Part shown: positions 45,816 through 56,161 of the stretch, one piece after another
Layout: every line of letters begins with the position of its first letter
Position numbering within the stretch: the stretch's first letter is position 1
NCBI RefSeq assembly: GCF_003344045.1
Contig: NZ_QFWX01000003.1
Coordinates: 124,001-188,000, forward strand
Direction: 5' to 3'
DNA length: 64,000 nt
Source: Marinobacter vulgaris
Lineage (GTDB): Bacteria; Pseudomonadota; Gammaproteobacteria; Pseudomonadales; Oleiphilaceae
Notes under the pieces: generated by a model
What the model was told of the DNA's origin: nothing
What the model saw: the letters and a program-made list of their open reading frames with translations, nothing else
Databases searched by the model: none
Position numbers and translations under genes: made by a program

Positions 45816-48800
45816 TTCACCCAGAGGCCGGGGCTGGGTCGGGCCCATCGAATGGATGGCGCGCAACTCCATCGCTGCCAATCTGATGATGATCCTGTTG
45901 CTGGCCGGCGGCTTCTGGATGGCAACTGAGGTGCAAAAGGAAGTCTTTCCCGAGTTCCAGCTGGATCTGGTCCAGATCACCGTCAGTTATCCCGGCGCGT
46001 CCCCGGAGGAAGTGGAGCAGGGCATACTGCTGTCTGTGGAAGAGGCGGTCCAGGGAATTCAGAGTATTGAGGAAATGACCTCCACCGCCCGCGAGGGTAG
46101 CGGCAACATCCAGCTCGAACTGGTTTCCGGGAGCAATCGCATGCAGGCCCTGCAGGACATAGAGCAGGCCGTGGACCGTATCCGTACCTTCCCGGAGCAG
46201 GCTGAGGAACCGGAGATCCGCCTCGTGACGCCAACCCGCGATGTCATGGAGCTGACTCTCTACGGCGAGGTGGACATCTGGACGCTGCGCCAGCTCGGTG
46301 AGCAGGTGCGCAACCGTTTGCTCTCGGAAGATGCGATCACCCAGGCCGTCATAGACGATGTGCCGGCCTACATGACGAGTGTGGAAATTCCCCAGGAAAC
46401 GTTGCGCAAGTACAACCTGACCCTGGCAGACGTCGCCAGCCGCATCGAGCAGTCCAGTGAGGACATACCGGCCGGCTCCATGGCCACGGACAACGGTGAC
46501 ATCCTGCTGAGACTCAAGGAGCGGAAGCAGTGGGCGGATGCCTTCGAGAGCATTGTAATTCTGAATGCGGCTTCCGGCGGCGCCGTTACCCTCGGCGACA
46601 TCGCCAAGGTTCATGATGGCTTCGAGGAGGACGGCTTCCATTCCCGCTTCAACAGCCTGCCCTCGGTGGAAATCGAGATCTTCCGCACCGGGGATCAGTC
46701 ACCCCTGGACATTGCCGCCTCTGTCGAGCAGGTAATGGCAGAGCTTGAGGTGACCCTCCCGGATGCGGTGAAGTTGCGCATCGACAGTAACCGGGCCGAG
46801 CAGTTTGAAGATCGCATGGACATGCTGCTTGAGAACGGCGTCATGGCCATGGTAATCGTGCTGGTGATTCTCAGCCTGTTCCTGGAGTACCGGCTGGCCT
46901 TCTGGATCATGATGGGCATGACCATTTCGTTTGTGGGCAGCGTCCTGTTCCTGCCGGTGATGGACGTCAGCATCAACATGATTTCCATGTTCGGTTTCCT
47001 GATGGTGCTGGGAATAGTGGTGGATGATGCCATTGTGGTGGGCGAAAATATCTACGAGTACCGGGAACAGGGAATGGGCTTCATGGAGGCGGCCATTCAG
47101 GGGGCCAAAGACATTGCCGGCCCGGTCACCTTCAGTATCCTGACCAACATCGTCGCCTTCCTGCCGCTGCTGTTCATTCCCGGTGTTACCGGCAAATTCT
47201 GGTGGCCTCTGGGCGTGGTGGTTATTCTTGTGCTGGCGATTTCACTGATCGAAGCCCTGTTCATTCTGCCCGCCCACCTGGCCCACAGCGGCCGCGGCAG
47301 TGTGACCGTCTATGGCCACTGGATGCACAGCATACAGCGGGTGTTTTCCCGGGGATTCCAGGCGGTAGTGGACCGTGGTTACCGGCCGTTGCTGGATCTT
47401 GCCCTGCGCTTCCGCTACATCACGCTGTCAGCAGCCGTCACCATCATGGTGGTGTCCGGCGCCTATGCGGTCAGTGACCACATGGGCATGATCATGATGC
47501 CCGAGGCGCCGACGGATGAAATCGAGGCAGGGCTCAGATTGCCGGTTGGTACTACCGCCCGCCGCGCCGGCGAGATGGCGATGGCCATTACCCATGACAC
47601 CCAGCGACTGTTTGAAGAAAACAACCTGTCCCGCAACGTCGAGGGCATCAAGACCAATGTCCGGGGGCAAAGGTCCATCGATGTCGAACTTGTCCTCCTT
47701 CCGGGGGACGAGCGTGACATGACCGTCAACGAGATCATCGAGCTCTGGCGTAACGAGCTTGGCGACTTCAAGGGTGTCGACCAGATCACCTTCGAGGCTG
47801 AGCAGGGGCCCGGAAGCTGGCGTGACGATATCAGCGTGGATCTCAGCCACACCGACATCGACACTCTTGCGCGGGCCAGCCAGCGCTTTGTTGAAGAGCT
47901 GAAGGAGGTCGGTCAGACCCGTGGCGTCAATGACAACTACTCAACCGGCAAACCCCAGTTCGACATCAGCCTCACCGATGAGGGCCGGGCGTTGGGGTTG
48001 ACCGGTACCCATGTGGGCCGGCAGCTGCGGGATGCCTTTTATGGCAGCATCGCCCTGCGCCAGTTGAGAGGCATCAATGAAAACGAAATAAGGGTGCGGC
48101 TGCCGGAATATCAGCGGCAGGACCTGCACTACCTGGACAACTTCGTGATCCGCACGGCCGACGGCCAGGAAGTGCCCCTGATGGACGTGGCCGAGGTAAC
48201 GATCAGCGAATCCCTGCGCTCTATTGATCGCCGCGATGGCCGGCGAGTGATTACCGTTGGCACTGACGTACAACCCAAATCCGCAACGAGCCAGGTACTG
48301 GCTGTGATCCAGAGCGAGATACTGCCACAACTGCGGGCTGACTTTCCGGGCCTGACCTGGACCTTCCAGGGCAGCCAGGCGGATTTGCGGGAATCGACAA
48401 CCGCTTTGTGGGGTGGTTTCGGCCTGGCGATGGGGGCGATTTTCGCGTTGCTGGCGATAGCCTTTGGCAGCTATCTGCAGCCACTTGTAGTCATGCTGGC
48501 GATCCCCTTCGGGGCCGTAGGTGCCATCATCGGCCACATGATCCTGGGCATGGAGCTGTCGCTGGTCAGCATCATGGGCATTGTTGCCCTGTCTGGTGTG
48601 GTGGTGAACGACTCGCTGATCATGGTCTCTTACGCGAACCGGCAGCGTGAGCGCCTGGGCCCGGCGCAGGCGATCTACGAGGCTGGCCTGCGCCGGTTCC
48701 GGCCCATTGTGCTGACAACCCTCACTACCTTCGGAGGCCTGACGCCGATCATTACCGAAACCTCACTGCAGGCCACTTACCTGATCCCCATGGCGGTCTC

Positions 48801-48924
48801 TCTGGGCTTCGGTATCGTCTTCGCCACGGCATTGATTCTGTTTCTGGTGCCCTGCCTCTACCTGGTGCTGGAGGATGTGAAAGCGGTTTTCGGGGGCCAG
48901 CGGGCGGCAGCGACGGCGGGTTAG
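45808..48924 (+). CDS. RND efflux inner-membrane permease (HAE1-like)
   Basis: A 1038-residue resistance-nodulation-division pump with twelve helices and two large periplasmic loops. The proton-relay aspartates are in the TM4 block [17 protein letters not shown]. The N-terminal [18 protein letters not shown] and [28 protein letters not shown] are typical. The ATG at 45808 has GGAGGG upstream and overlaps the adaptor stop. Substrates cannot be predicted from sequence. It may export hydrophobic compounds such as solvents, bile-like detergents or lipids. Confidence 0.94.
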   Translation: MSDSPRGRGWVGPIEWMARNSIAANLMMILLLAGGFWMATEVQKEVFPEFQLDLVQITVSYPGASPEEVEQGILLSVEEAVQGIQSIEEMTSTAREGSGNIQLELVSGSNRMQALQDIEQAVDRIRTFPEQAEEPEIRLVTPTRDVMELTLYGEVDIWTLRQLGEQVRNRLLSEDAITQAVIDDVPAYMTSVEIPQETLRKYNLTLADVASRIEQSSEDIPAGSMATDNGDILLRLKERKQWADAFESIVILNAASGGAVTLGDIAKVHDGFEEDGFHSRFNSLPSVEIEIFRTGDQSPLDIAASVEQVMAELEVTLPDAVKLRIDSNRAEQFEDRMDMLLENGVMAMVIVLVILSLFLEYRLAFWIMMGMTISFVGSVLFLPVMDVSINMISMFGFLMVLGIVVDDAIVVGENIYEYREQGMGFMEAAIQGAKDIAGPVTFSILTNIVAFLPLLFIPGVTGKFWWPLGVVVILVLAISLIEALFILPAHLAHSGRGSVTVYGHWMHSIQRVFSRGFQAVVDRGYRPLLDLALRFRYITLSAAVTIMVVSGAYAVSDHMGMIMMPEAPTDEIEAGLRLPVGTTARRAGEMAMAITHDTQRLFEENNLSRNVEGIKTNVRGQRSIDVELVLLPGDERDMTVNEIIELWRNELGDFKGVDQITFEAEQGPGSWRDDISVDLSHTDIDTLARASQRFVEELKEVGQTRGVNDNYSTGKPQFDISLTDEGRALGLTGTHVGRQLRDAFYGSIALRQLRGINENEIRVRLPEYQRQDLHYLDNFVIRTADGQEVPLMDVAEVTISESLRSIDRRDGRRVITVGTDVQPKSATSQVLAVIQSEILPQLRADFPGLTWTFQGSQADLRESTTALWGGFGLAMGAIFALLAIAFGSYLQPLVVMLAIPFGAVGAIIGHMILGMELSLVSIMGIVALSGVVVNDSLIMVSYANRQRERLGPAQAIYEAGLRRFRPIVLTTLTTFGGLTPIITETSLQATYLIPMAVSLGFGIVFATALILFLVPCLYLVLEDVKAVFGGQRAAATAG

Positions 48925-50120
48925 CGCAGTACCCGCTTCACGAAAACCGGGCCCACCAGCTCAAAGATAATGGTAGAAGCCACCACCACCGGAAGAATGG
49001 TATCGCTGAACTCCGGAAATCTCTCCGCCGCCAGCAGTGCCATACCAATCGCCACACCTGCCTGGGGTGTCAGTGCCAGACCGATGTTGCCTGGTAGCGC
49101 CTGGTGTTTTGCGCGGCTGAAGGTCACTGCAAGATAGCCCCCCAACACCCGGCCGGCCAGGCGCAGGGCAATATAGGCAAGGGTCAGCAGTATGGCGTCA
49201 TCCGCCTTGTACAGATCAATGCTGGCCCCGGACAGCACAAAGAAGAACACCAGGAATGGCCATTCAATATGCTCAATCTCCTGGAACGACCGGGTATGGT
49301 GGTAGGACAGATTGGCTACCAGGCAGCCGGCGATCATGGACGCCAGCAAAGCGGATACGCCGAGCAACGAGGAGAGCCCCGCGAGCAGGAGTATCAACGC
49401 GATCGCTTCAACCTGGGTGGGCTCGCCAGGCCTGAGGCGGCCGGTGAGCCATGCGGCTGGCAGGCCGATGGCGACACCTGCCAGGACGGCACCGCCCAGT
49501 TCCCATAGTGCATGTAGCAAAGCCAGCTGGCCGTCGCCGCCAACCACCCAGCCCAGAACCGCCATGCTCAGGCCGAAAACGACAATACCCCAGCCATCAT
49601 CAATAGCAACAATGCCCAGCAATACCCTGGGTACCACTCCTTTTTCCCTGGTCTCGCGAATGGTTTCACTCACAGCGGCAGGATCCGTTGCCACTGAAAT
49701 GGCAGCCAGTGATACTGCAACCACAAGGGGGAACCCCAGCACCAGCAAGCCGGCACCAACCACCAGGCCGCCCCCGATAATCACAAACAGTGAAATAATC
49801 AATATCAGCGGACCGGTATTGCGAAGCCGGTCGAGCTTCAGTTCGCTGCCCAGCAGAAAAGCCACCATCACCAACGCCAGATGGATCAAAGGCTCACTCA
49901 GTCCCCCCAGCAAATCAGCACCCGGATGACCAAGCCACACCTGTTGAACAAAGGCAATGCCAATCCCCACCACCATCAGGATGGAGATCCGCGGGACGCG
50001 CGTGCGGTCGGCAATGGTGTCGGCGAAAATGCTGACCGACAGAATAACGCCCAGCAGAATGATGTTGATGGTGGCCTGGGAAGCCTCAACGGGGACCCAG
50101 TGGGGGAGGTACTCAATCAT
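48921..50120 (-). CDS. Cation:proton antiporter (CPA2/KefB-like)
   Basis: A 399-residue membrane antiporter with about twelve helices. The transport motifs are [15 protein letters not shown] near residue 145 and [12 protein letters not shown] near 170. No RCK/TrkA-N regulatory domain follows, so it is a short-form exchanger of the Na+/H+ or K+/H+ type. Its stop overlaps the convergent RND permease by four bases. Confidence 0.88.
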   Translation of the reverse strand: MIEYLPHWVPVEASQATINIILLGVILSVSIFADTIADRTRVPRISILMVVGIGIAFVQQVWLGHPGADLLGGLSEPLIHLALVMVAFLLGSELKLDRLRNTGPLILIISLFVIIGGGLVVGAGLLVLGFPLVVAVSLAAISVATDPAAVSETIRETREKGVVPRVLLGIVAIDDGWGIVVFGLSMAVLGWVVGGDGQLALLHALWELGGAVLAGVAIGLPAAWLTGRLRPGEPTQVEAIALILLLAGLSSLLGVSALLASMIAGCLVANLSYHHTRSFQEIEHIEWPFLVFFFVLSGASIDLYKADDAILLTLAYIALRLAGRVLGGYLAVTFSRAKHQALPGNIGLALTPQAGVAIGMALLAAERFPEFSDTILPVVVASTIIFELVGPVFVKRVLR

Positions 50121-50130
50121 CTGATCGTCT

Positions 50131-51018
50131 CTACGTCTTTTTTTGTGAATTCAGTTTGTCGCTCGCGGCAACAGCCGCCAGCTTTCCCAGCTTCTGCCCG
50201 CTGACGAGATGCCTGAAGATCTGGGAGGTTACGTAAGGTGCCAAACCATCCATATTGGGTGCGCCAGCACCGCCGGCCATATCATGGCAATTGACAGTGC
50301 GGGTTTCAAAAGACAGCCGTGTCAGGTTCGTCGTATTGGGCACGCTCGCATGGAGGTGGGCACCTGAGAAGCACAGCAGATCACCGGGTAGCAGACTGAC
50401 TACCAGGGCGTCGTCCCAGCCTGGGGCTCTGGCGGCTGTCGGCAGAAGCGGGTAACCGGGAACGCTTTTTTCCCGGTGCGCCTGCACCATGTCCTGAAAA
50501 TTCCAGTCATCACTATCATTCTCGACGATACGGCTAAAAAAGCTCGGGAACAGCACAAGCGTTCTCTCCGGCGTGGTGTCGTAGAGAGGGGCCCACCAGT
50601 TAATCTGTGCCTGTAGATTGGAGCCCCAGGTGTCCCTGTGGGCGCGTAGCGGTTCCGTTCGCTCGCCCTCTGATCCCGACCGCGGTGGCTGGACTCGAAT
50701 GACGACTCCGTCACCGTACGTTTCGTTCAGATCGGTATCGATTGCAGCCAGCACCTGACGCCACGCTAGGTGTACGTCATCGTCTTTCCTGATCGCTGCG
50801 TGCAGATTTTCAGCGGCCCGATCAATCTCGGGGGAAGACATTGATTGGTGCGCCCTGGTCGGATCATCACCGAAATAGTCGACGCAATATGCTCGTAACC
50901 TGTCGGTGAGCTGACCCATCGCATCAAAACCCCGGAAAACAATCAGTTCGCCCTGGTAGATTCTGCTGTTTCGTTCGGCCTCCGGGAGAGGTGTTGCCAG
51001 TTGGTATAAAGCAGTCAT
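50131..51018 (-). CDS. 2-oxoglutarate/Fe(II) dioxygenase-like protein of unknown substrate
   Basis: A 295-residue cytoplasmic protein. It contains an HxD pair (H127, D129 in RAHRDTWGS), a distal histidine in GAHLHASVPN (H221 or H223), and a downstream arginine (R234 or R240) that could bind 2-oxoglutarate. The order and spacing fit the double-stranded beta-helix dioxygenases related to phytanoyl-CoA hydroxylase. The substrate is unknown. The gene lies downstream of nothing else on its strand and just before the antiporter, so context gives little help. Confidence 0.6.
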   Translation of the reverse strand: MTALYQLATPLPEAERNSRIYQGELIVFRGFDAMGQLTDRLRAYCVDYFGDDPTRAHQSMSSPEIDRAAENLHAAIRKDDDVHLAWRQVLAAIDTDLNETYGDGVVIRVQPPRSGSEGERTEPLRAHRDTWGSNLQAQINWWAPLYDTTPERTLVLFPSFFSRIVENDSDDWNFQDMVQAHREKSVPGYPLLPTAARAPGWDDALVVSLLPGDLLCFSGAHLHASVPNTTNLTRLSFETRTVNCHDMAGGAGAPNMDGLAPYVTSQIFRHLVSGQKLGKLAAVAASDKLNSQKKT

Positions 51019-51188
51019 GGTCTGAAATCTTATCCAGGATAATGGCGGGTCAGATGCCCCACAAACAACAAACGACCCAACTGACTACACCCGACCCTGT
51101 CGCCGGAGTACAATTGAATGGCAGGTGCAGCGCTGACCAAAGGGTGTGGCAAGTATAGCAGCACGGATTGTTCTAACAGGGAATGGTT

Positions 51189-52001
51189 ATGGCGACAAGC
51201 AGGACGACCCCGGATCACCGCGATGCGATTATGCTCCTTGCCCGTGCGGGTTATGGGGCGCGGGGTATTGTCTATCTGCTGGTGGGTGGGCTGGCAGCTC
51301 TGGCTGTACTGGGACAGGGCGGCCAGACCACCGGTAGCCGTGGAGTACTGCAGCGTGTCATGCTGGCGCCCTGGGGAGATGTTCTGATCGGGATCATGGT
51401 TGTCGGCCTGCTGGGGTTTGCCCTGTGGCGCGGTATCCAGGCGATCAAGGATACCGATCATCACGGCACCACCGCCAAGGGCCTTTTGGTCCGTTCCGGT
51501 CTCTTCGCAAGTTCCATATCTCACATCATGCTGGCAGTCTTTGCGGCCAGCCTGATTTTCACTCTGGGAGGTTCCTCCGGTGGCTCAGGGAGTGGGGCGG
51601 CAGGCATAGCCACCTGGCTGATGAGCCAGTCCTACGGTCGATGGCTGGTTGCCGCGGTTGGAGTTGCACTTGCGGGAGCCGGGTTCGCTCACGAGATCAA
51701 GGCATGGAAAACGCAATTTGATCGCCACTTCAACATGCCCACGCGGGTCAAGTATTGGGCCTATCCCATCTGCCGGTTCGGCCTGGTGATCCGCGGACTG
51801 GTGTTCGTCATTGTCGGGGTCTTTTTCATTATGGCCGCCTACCAGCTGGATCCTGACGAGGCCGGTGGTATTGCCGAGGTCTTCACTATGCTGAGCACTC
51901 AGGCCTTTGGCCAGAGCCTGCTGGTGCTGGTGGCTTCCGGTCTGTTTGCGTTTGGTATCTACAGCTGGCTGGAAGCGGTGTATCGCCGCATCGAACCCTA
52001 G
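51189..52001 (+). CDS. DUF1206 family integral membrane protein
   Basis: A 270-residue membrane protein of DUF1206. It has three related blocks, each with a hydrophobic pair, starting ARAGYGARGIVYLLVGGLAAL, VRSGLFASSISHIMLAVF, then CRFGLVIRGLVFVIVGVFF. No catalytic motif is visible. I placed the start at 51189 because AGGGA lies six bases upstream; the closer ATG at 51183 would have no spacing. Function is unknown; the family is often linked with stress or membrane proteins. Confidence 0.8.
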   Translation: MATSRTTPDHRDAIMLLARAGYGARGIVYLLVGGLAALAVLGQGGQTTGSRGVLQRVMLAPWGDVLIGIMVVGLLGFALWRGIQAIKDTDHHGTTAKGLLVRSGLFASSISHIMLAVFAASLIFTLGGSSGGSGSGAAGIATWLMSQSYGRWLVAAVGVALAGAGFAHEIKAWKTQFDRHFNMPTRVKYWAYPICRFGLVIRGLVFVIVGVFFIMAAYQLDPDEAGGIAEVFTMLSTQAFGQSLLVLVASGLFAFGIYSWLEAVYRRIEP

Positions 52002-52017
52002 GCCGGAGCGCACATTG

Positions 52018-52620
52018 ATGGTATTCAAATCCAGGCGCGCACAGCGTTGGTTTCAGCGTATCAACGGCTCCAACCACATGCTCTGGTTTCTGGCAGTGGT
52101 GTCTTTCCTGGAAACCATCATTGTTCCCATCCCGATAGAACTGGTGCTGATCCCGCTGATGGCCCTCAACCGCGATCGTATCTGGCGGTTGGCTGCGGTG
52201 ACCACTCTTGGTTGTCTGGTGGCAGCATTGGTCGGTTACGGGGTGGGGATGGCGCTGTATCAGTCTGTGGGCGTCTGGTTCATCGAGAGTATGGGCATGC
52301 AGGGTGGCTACGAGTCGTTCCAGGCATTTTTCGATCAGTACGGCTTTGTCGCCATACTGGCTCTCGGCATAGTACCTGTTCCCTTTCAGATCGCCATGAT
52401 CACTGCCGGCGTTTCTGGCTACCCCATTTACCTGTTCGTGCTGGCGGCCTTGATCGCCCGCGGTATTCGCTATTACGGCCTGGCGTGGCTGATTCTGAGG
52501 TTTGGCAGGGGAGCGGAAGAGTTGTGGCGGCGCCATGCGATCACTGCCAGTCTCGGGGCTGCCGCGGTTGTCATTACCATTTCGCTAGCGTTACAGACGC
52601 TTGCGGATCGCATAATCTAG
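52018..52620 (+). CDS. YqaA/DedA-family membrane protein
   Basis: A 200-residue membrane protein related to DedA/YqaA (SNARE-associated Golgi family). Four to five helices are seen, with the motif ETIIVPIPIELVLIP in the first pair and GIVPVPFQIAMITAGVSGYPIYLF in the second, typical of this fold. Such proteins act in lipid flipping and membrane homeostasis. Start at ATG 52018, with TTG three bases before as an alternative. It follows the DUF1206 gene closely. Confidence 0.85.
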   Translation: MVFKSRRAQRWFQRINGSNHMLWFLAVVSFLETIIVPIPIELVLIPLMALNRDRIWRLAAVTTLGCLVAALVGYGVGMALYQSVGVWFIESMGMQGGYESFQAFFDQYGFVAILALGIVPVPFQIAMITAGVSGYPIYLFVLAALIARGIRYYGLAWLILRFGRGAEELWRRHAITASLGAAAVVITISLALQTLADRII

Positions 52621-52696
52621 GGCGGCCTTGCAGACACCGGCTGCTACCCCCAACATTGGACGTAAAGCCTCTTTAAACGGAGAAAAGCCAAAGTCC

Positions 52697-52936
52697 ATGG
52701 AACCCATCACCAAGAAACCCTGCATTGACCTGTGCGAATTCAACAAGAAAGACATCTGTAAAGCCTGCGGGCGAACGCGGCAGGAGAAGAAAGAGTGGAA
52801 AAAGCTGTCCGCCGACGAGAAGCACGCGATTTGGGCGCGCATTCTCGAGTCGCACGGCTCAGGCAAGGGCAAAAAGCCCAAGGCATTGCGGGAACTTTAC
52901 GAAAAGGCCAAGCGCAAACAGCGTGAAAAGGACTGA
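52697..52936 (+). CDS. DUF1289 family protein (four-cysteine)
   Basis: A 79-residue basic protein. Four cysteines, in KKPCIDLCEFN and KDICKACGRTRQE, form a compact CxxxC...CxxC pattern likely to bind zinc or an iron-sulfur cluster. The rest is lysine-rich. DUF1289 proteins are widespread small proteins of unknown function. The start at MEPITKKPC matches the family; the ribosome site is weak. Confidence 0.85.
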   Translation: MEPITKKPCIDLCEFNKKDICKACGRTRQEKKEWKKLSADEKHAIWARILESHGSGKGKKPKALRELYEKAKRKQREKD

Positions 52937-52980
52937 CAATCAACCAGCCTTTTCACGGCGCATTCAGCTGAAAGTTGCAT

Positions 52981-53373
52981 TTAAAGGCCTTCATCGCACC
53001 CGTAACCATGTAACTCAAGCCCCTCACGCAGGTAGTCTGCGAGTAGAGGGTGATCCATGAGGTATTGCGCAGTTTCCGGTGACCATTGTTCCTTTGCCTG
53101 CTGCACGATGCTGTCCCATTCATCCAGGGCGTAATCGCCTCTGCCCAGCCAGAGCAGGGCAACCACTTCATGTTGCTGATCGGGCTCCAGATCCTTGATG
53201 ATGGTTTCGAACTCGTCGTAACTGGTATTGTCTTTATGGTCAGCCAGCATGTGCTGGGACCAGTCGTCCGCCGCGCCGTTACCCTCGTCCGGAATGCTGA
53301 CGGGTTCCCGGACATTATAGGCCTGAGCCAGTTCAATCAGTCTGCAAACGGTGTCTGGATTAACGTTTAGCAT
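52981..53373 (-). CDS. DUF3775 family protein
   Basis: A 130-residue acidic protein whose pattern, LNVNPDTVCRLIELAQAYNVREPVSIPDEG, then DNTSYDEFETIIKDLEPDQQHEVVALLWLGRGDY, matches the DUF3775 family. The function is unknown. Start 53373 has GGAGGAAC just upstream; an in-frame extension of 41 codons was rejected. It is convergent with DUF1289. Confidence 0.8.
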   Translation of the reverse strand: MLNVNPDTVCRLIELAQAYNVREPVSIPDEGNGAADDWSQHMLADHKDNTSYDEFETIIKDLEPDQQHEVVALLWLGRGDYALDEWDSIVQQAKEQWSPETAQYLMDHPLLADYLREGLELHGYGCDEGL

Positions 53374-53492
53374 ATTGTTCCTCCCCGGTTCTGATTTCTG
53401 GTTTTCCCCTGTAACTATGCTTGGTCCGGCCGCAGGCAGTTTCAATGGCTGAGGCCGAACTGCTTTCCGACTGCCTTGAAATTCGCCAGGCA

Positions 53493-54935
53493 TCATCCGA
53501 TGAAGCGCGCGAAATACACAACGCCGAAGCCCAGATAGAAAAGCCCTGCCAGACCCATGCTGATCGTGGCTAGCCAGCCCGGTTTTAAAGCCGCTGGCAA
53601 TCGCAGTTGATTCACCAGCAGTGCCGTCAGGACGATAAACGGTGTATGTGCGGCTGCAATGATGCCCGAGACAGACATGACTTCCACGGGATCTCGGAAC
53701 AGGAGAATGATCAGTGCCGGCACCAGTCCGGTGATCACGACAATAAAAAGCCGTTTAAGGAAAATCCGCTCCAGCGTTTGCCAACCGGTTCTGGCCTCCA
53801 GCCACCGCAGCGAGCCCAGCATGAAACCCGGTGTATCGGCGTGGCGCCTGTGCCGTATAAGAATGAGAGTCATGTCGGCAAAGCTGCGCCCCCAGCCATC
53901 CTGGTTGGCCAGCACGCTTCCTCCAAGGGCAATAAAAATAGCTGCCAGCATCAGCCAGGTTCCGGTTGTGCCCCAGATGTCGGCGTATAAACGGGTCAGG
54001 TCGCTGGCGACGTTGGTGCCTTCCGGCATGAGACCCTCCGGGGCCAGGAGTTCCGCGCCCAGAACCAGGAACGAGCAGATGACGGTTGCGCCGGCAACGA
54101 CCCCCAATAGTGCGGTCCGTGTCATGATCCTTATCCATGCCCGTGCGCGATATATGTCGAGCTCCGGAGGCTGGAACTCCGTCTTGGCTTTTCTGTCCTC
54201 TGCCTCTGCTTCGGCGGGGATTTCGTCATCTTTTTCATGTCCTTCCAGGCCACCGCCATAGCCCCTGGTAGCGGTCCAGTAACCGAACCAGACAATACCC
54301 ATGGAGCCGGCGAGAATAGTGCCAACCCACGGCATGATCACGTAAAGGTCAGCGTCGGATGGCCATGATGCGGCAAGCCCCGGGGAAACCTCGGACAGCC
54401 CAGGAAACACCAGCGCGGCTGCAACCACGGTAATCACAAGCAGCGCCCCCGCCAGAACGCGGGAAACCTTCTCGATAAACAGATATCGCCCGGTGGTGGT
54501 CAGCAGAGTACACAGACCCACGGTAGCGAGTGCGTAAACGGTCATCCCGCCCGGCAGAAAGGTTCCGGCCGCGCTGCCGACCACTGCGGACAGCCCGGCA
54601 ATGCCAACGGACGCGGCAAGAAGCTGTGGTACGAAAATCAGCCATACAGCCCAGTTCCGCGGACCGGGGAGGGTATGCATGCCCTCCAGCATGGTACAAC
54701 CGCTGACAATGGAGAACCGGGCCATTTCCCGAATCATGACCCACATGAAGAATACAACCAGAATCAGCAGCCATAGCAGCTCGTATTGGTAGGCGGCAGC
54801 CACCCGTGGAGTAAAAAGAATAGAACCGGTCCCAACCGCAGACAACATCCACAGCAGCCCGGGGCCATACCACCGAATGCGGGCGAGGCCTTCCGGAGCA
54901 AACGGGAATTTTTCTCGAAACATCTTACGAGTCAA
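53493..54935 (-). CDS. NRAMP-related transporter lacking the canonical metal motifs
   Basis: A 480-residue membrane protein with about eleven helices in the NRAMP fold. The first helix reads GPGLLWMLSAVGTGSILFTP: the usual DPGN metal-binding motif is replaced by GTGS, and no MPH motif is seen in the sixth helix region (GSMGIVWFGYWTATRG). So the substrate may not be a transition metal. An acidic loop (DDEIPAEAEAEDRK) follows that helix. TTG at 54935 was preferred because AGGAG lies seven bases upstream, placing four residues before the first ATG. Confidence 0.75.
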   Translation of the reverse strand: MTRKMFREKFPFAPEGLARIRWYGPGLLWMLSAVGTGSILFTPRVAAAYQYELLWLLILVVFFMWVMIREMARFSIVSGCTMLEGMHTLPGPRNWAVWLIFVPQLLAASVGIAGLSAVVGSAAGTFLPGGMTVYALATVGLCTLLTTTGRYLFIEKVSRVLAGALLVITVVAAALVFPGLSEVSPGLAASWPSDADLYVIMPWVGTILAGSMGIVWFGYWTATRGYGGGLEGHEKDDEIPAEAEAEDRKAKTEFQPPELDIYRARAWIRIMTRTALLGVVAGATVICSFLVLGAELLAPEGLMPEGTNVASDLTRLYADIWGTTGTWLMLAAIFIALGGSVLANQDGWGRSFADMTLILIRHRRHADTPGFMLGSLRWLEARTGWQTLERIFLKRLFIVVITGLVPALIILLFRDPVEVMSVSGIIAAAHTPFIVLTALLVNQLRLPAALKPGWLATISMGLAGLFYLGFGVVYFARFIG

Positions 54936-55112
54936 AAGGTTTCTCCTCAGGTAACAATAAATCTTTCCGGGGCTGACACAACTCTGGCGAAATGTCCGGG
55001 TCTGACTGCAGCCGCCCAAGGTACCAATATCTTTTAGCTGTTGAAATCAGGGCAAACGGCCTCAGGATTGCCAGTAAGCTGTTATTCATTACGCAATTTG
55101 AAGGAGTGCTTG

Positions 55113-55532
55113 ATGCAATCCAGTATCAATATCGTCGACCACAACATCAAAACCATTAATACCTGGCTCAATGACATCTCCAATGAGCTTGACGGCATAG
55201 GTGAGGAAGAGGCCTGGGCCCGGCTGAAAGCGGTACTGCAAACCCTGAGGGATCGTATTACGGTGACTGAGGCTGCCGATTTTGCCGCCCAACTGCCAAT
55301 CATTGTCCGTGGTCTTTATTTCGAGGGATGGCATCCCGCGGAAACGCCGCATAAATGGCGGGACAGAGCGGACTACATGGATGCCTTCAACCATAAACTG
55401 GAAGGCGAAGCCAACGGCGAGGAAACCCTGAAAGCTGTCCTGAGGGTTCTTGATCGCCACCTGGACAGTAACGAACTGATCCAGATCAAGGAGATGCACC
55501 CGAAAGAATTGTGGGATCTCTGGCCGCAATAA
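55113..55532 (+). CDS. DUF2267 family protein
   Basis: A 139-residue acidic protein of DUF2267. The pattern NTWLNDISNELDG, then AWARLKAVLQTLRDRITVTEAADFAAQLPIIVRGLYFEGWHP, fits the family. AAGGAG lies six bases before the ATG. Function is unknown. The protein probably folds as a helical bundle. Confidence 0.85.
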   Translation: MQSSINIVDHNIKTINTWLNDISNELDGIGEEEAWARLKAVLQTLRDRITVTEAADFAAQLPIIVRGLYFEGWHPAETPHKWRDRADYMDAFNHKLEGEANGEETLKAVLRVLDRHLDSNELIQIKEMHPKELWDLWPQ

Positions 55533-55809
55533 TCAGTTTACCTTTCGACTCTTTTCCGTTTAAGGGGGCTCTGGCGCCACGCCGGGGCGCCTGAATTCCG
55601 GAACCCGCCTCAGACACTGAAAACGCGTTTCAAATTCTCCATACTCGCTAAACAGACCAGTTGGAGGATGAAACCCGTCATGCCGACTATATTCTAAAAG
55701 ACCCAGCACAAAAGCAGGTTGTTTGCCGGACTGTGGAATGCGGGTTACAGGGACTTTCAATACGAGTGGTGCTGCACTGATTGCTTGAATCCAGGAAAGG
55801 AGGAAAGTC

Positions 55810-56142
55810 ATGGAGATGCCCACGTTCGATGAGCTCAAGGATCTGGCTGAGCGCGACCCGGAAGGTTTCGAGGTATTGCGCGCGGAATTGATAGAGGACT
55901 GCATTCGTCGCAGTTCGGGGTGCAATCAACGGCGGCTGCGCGGACTCCAGTTTGTGATAGAGGCGCGGCGGCGGGTAGCTGGCAGCCCCATGAAAGCACT
56001 GCTGGACATTCAGGCCATGATGTACGATTCGTTGCTCGGGCTGCAGCAGGCCCTGCATGTGCCGGAACGCCCCCCTGAACCGTCAGCACCAGCCACCGCC
56101 CGTGTCCTGCAATTCGGAGAGTCAAAGCCCTCCGCGGATTAA
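55810..56142 (+). CDS. DUF3135 family protein
   Basis: A 110-residue protein matching DUF3135: FDELKDLAERDPEGFEVLRAELIE, then GLQFVIEARRRVAGSPMKALLDIQAMMYDSLLGLQQ. The GGAGG site is seven bases upstream. Function is unknown; members are small cytoplasmic helical proteins. The 277 bases before it hold no supported gene. Confidence 0.85.
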   Translation: MEMPTFDELKDLAERDPEGFEVLRAELIEDCIRRSSGCNQRRLRGLQFVIEARRRVAGSPMKALLDIQAMMYDSLLGLQQALHVPERPPEPSAPATARVLQFGESKPSAD

Positions 56143-56161
56143 TGGTTCCCCTATCTGCCAG

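Noticed and set aside
55533-55809. Small gene in the gap before DUF3135
   Set aside because: No frame with a ribosome site and family resemblance was seen on either strand.
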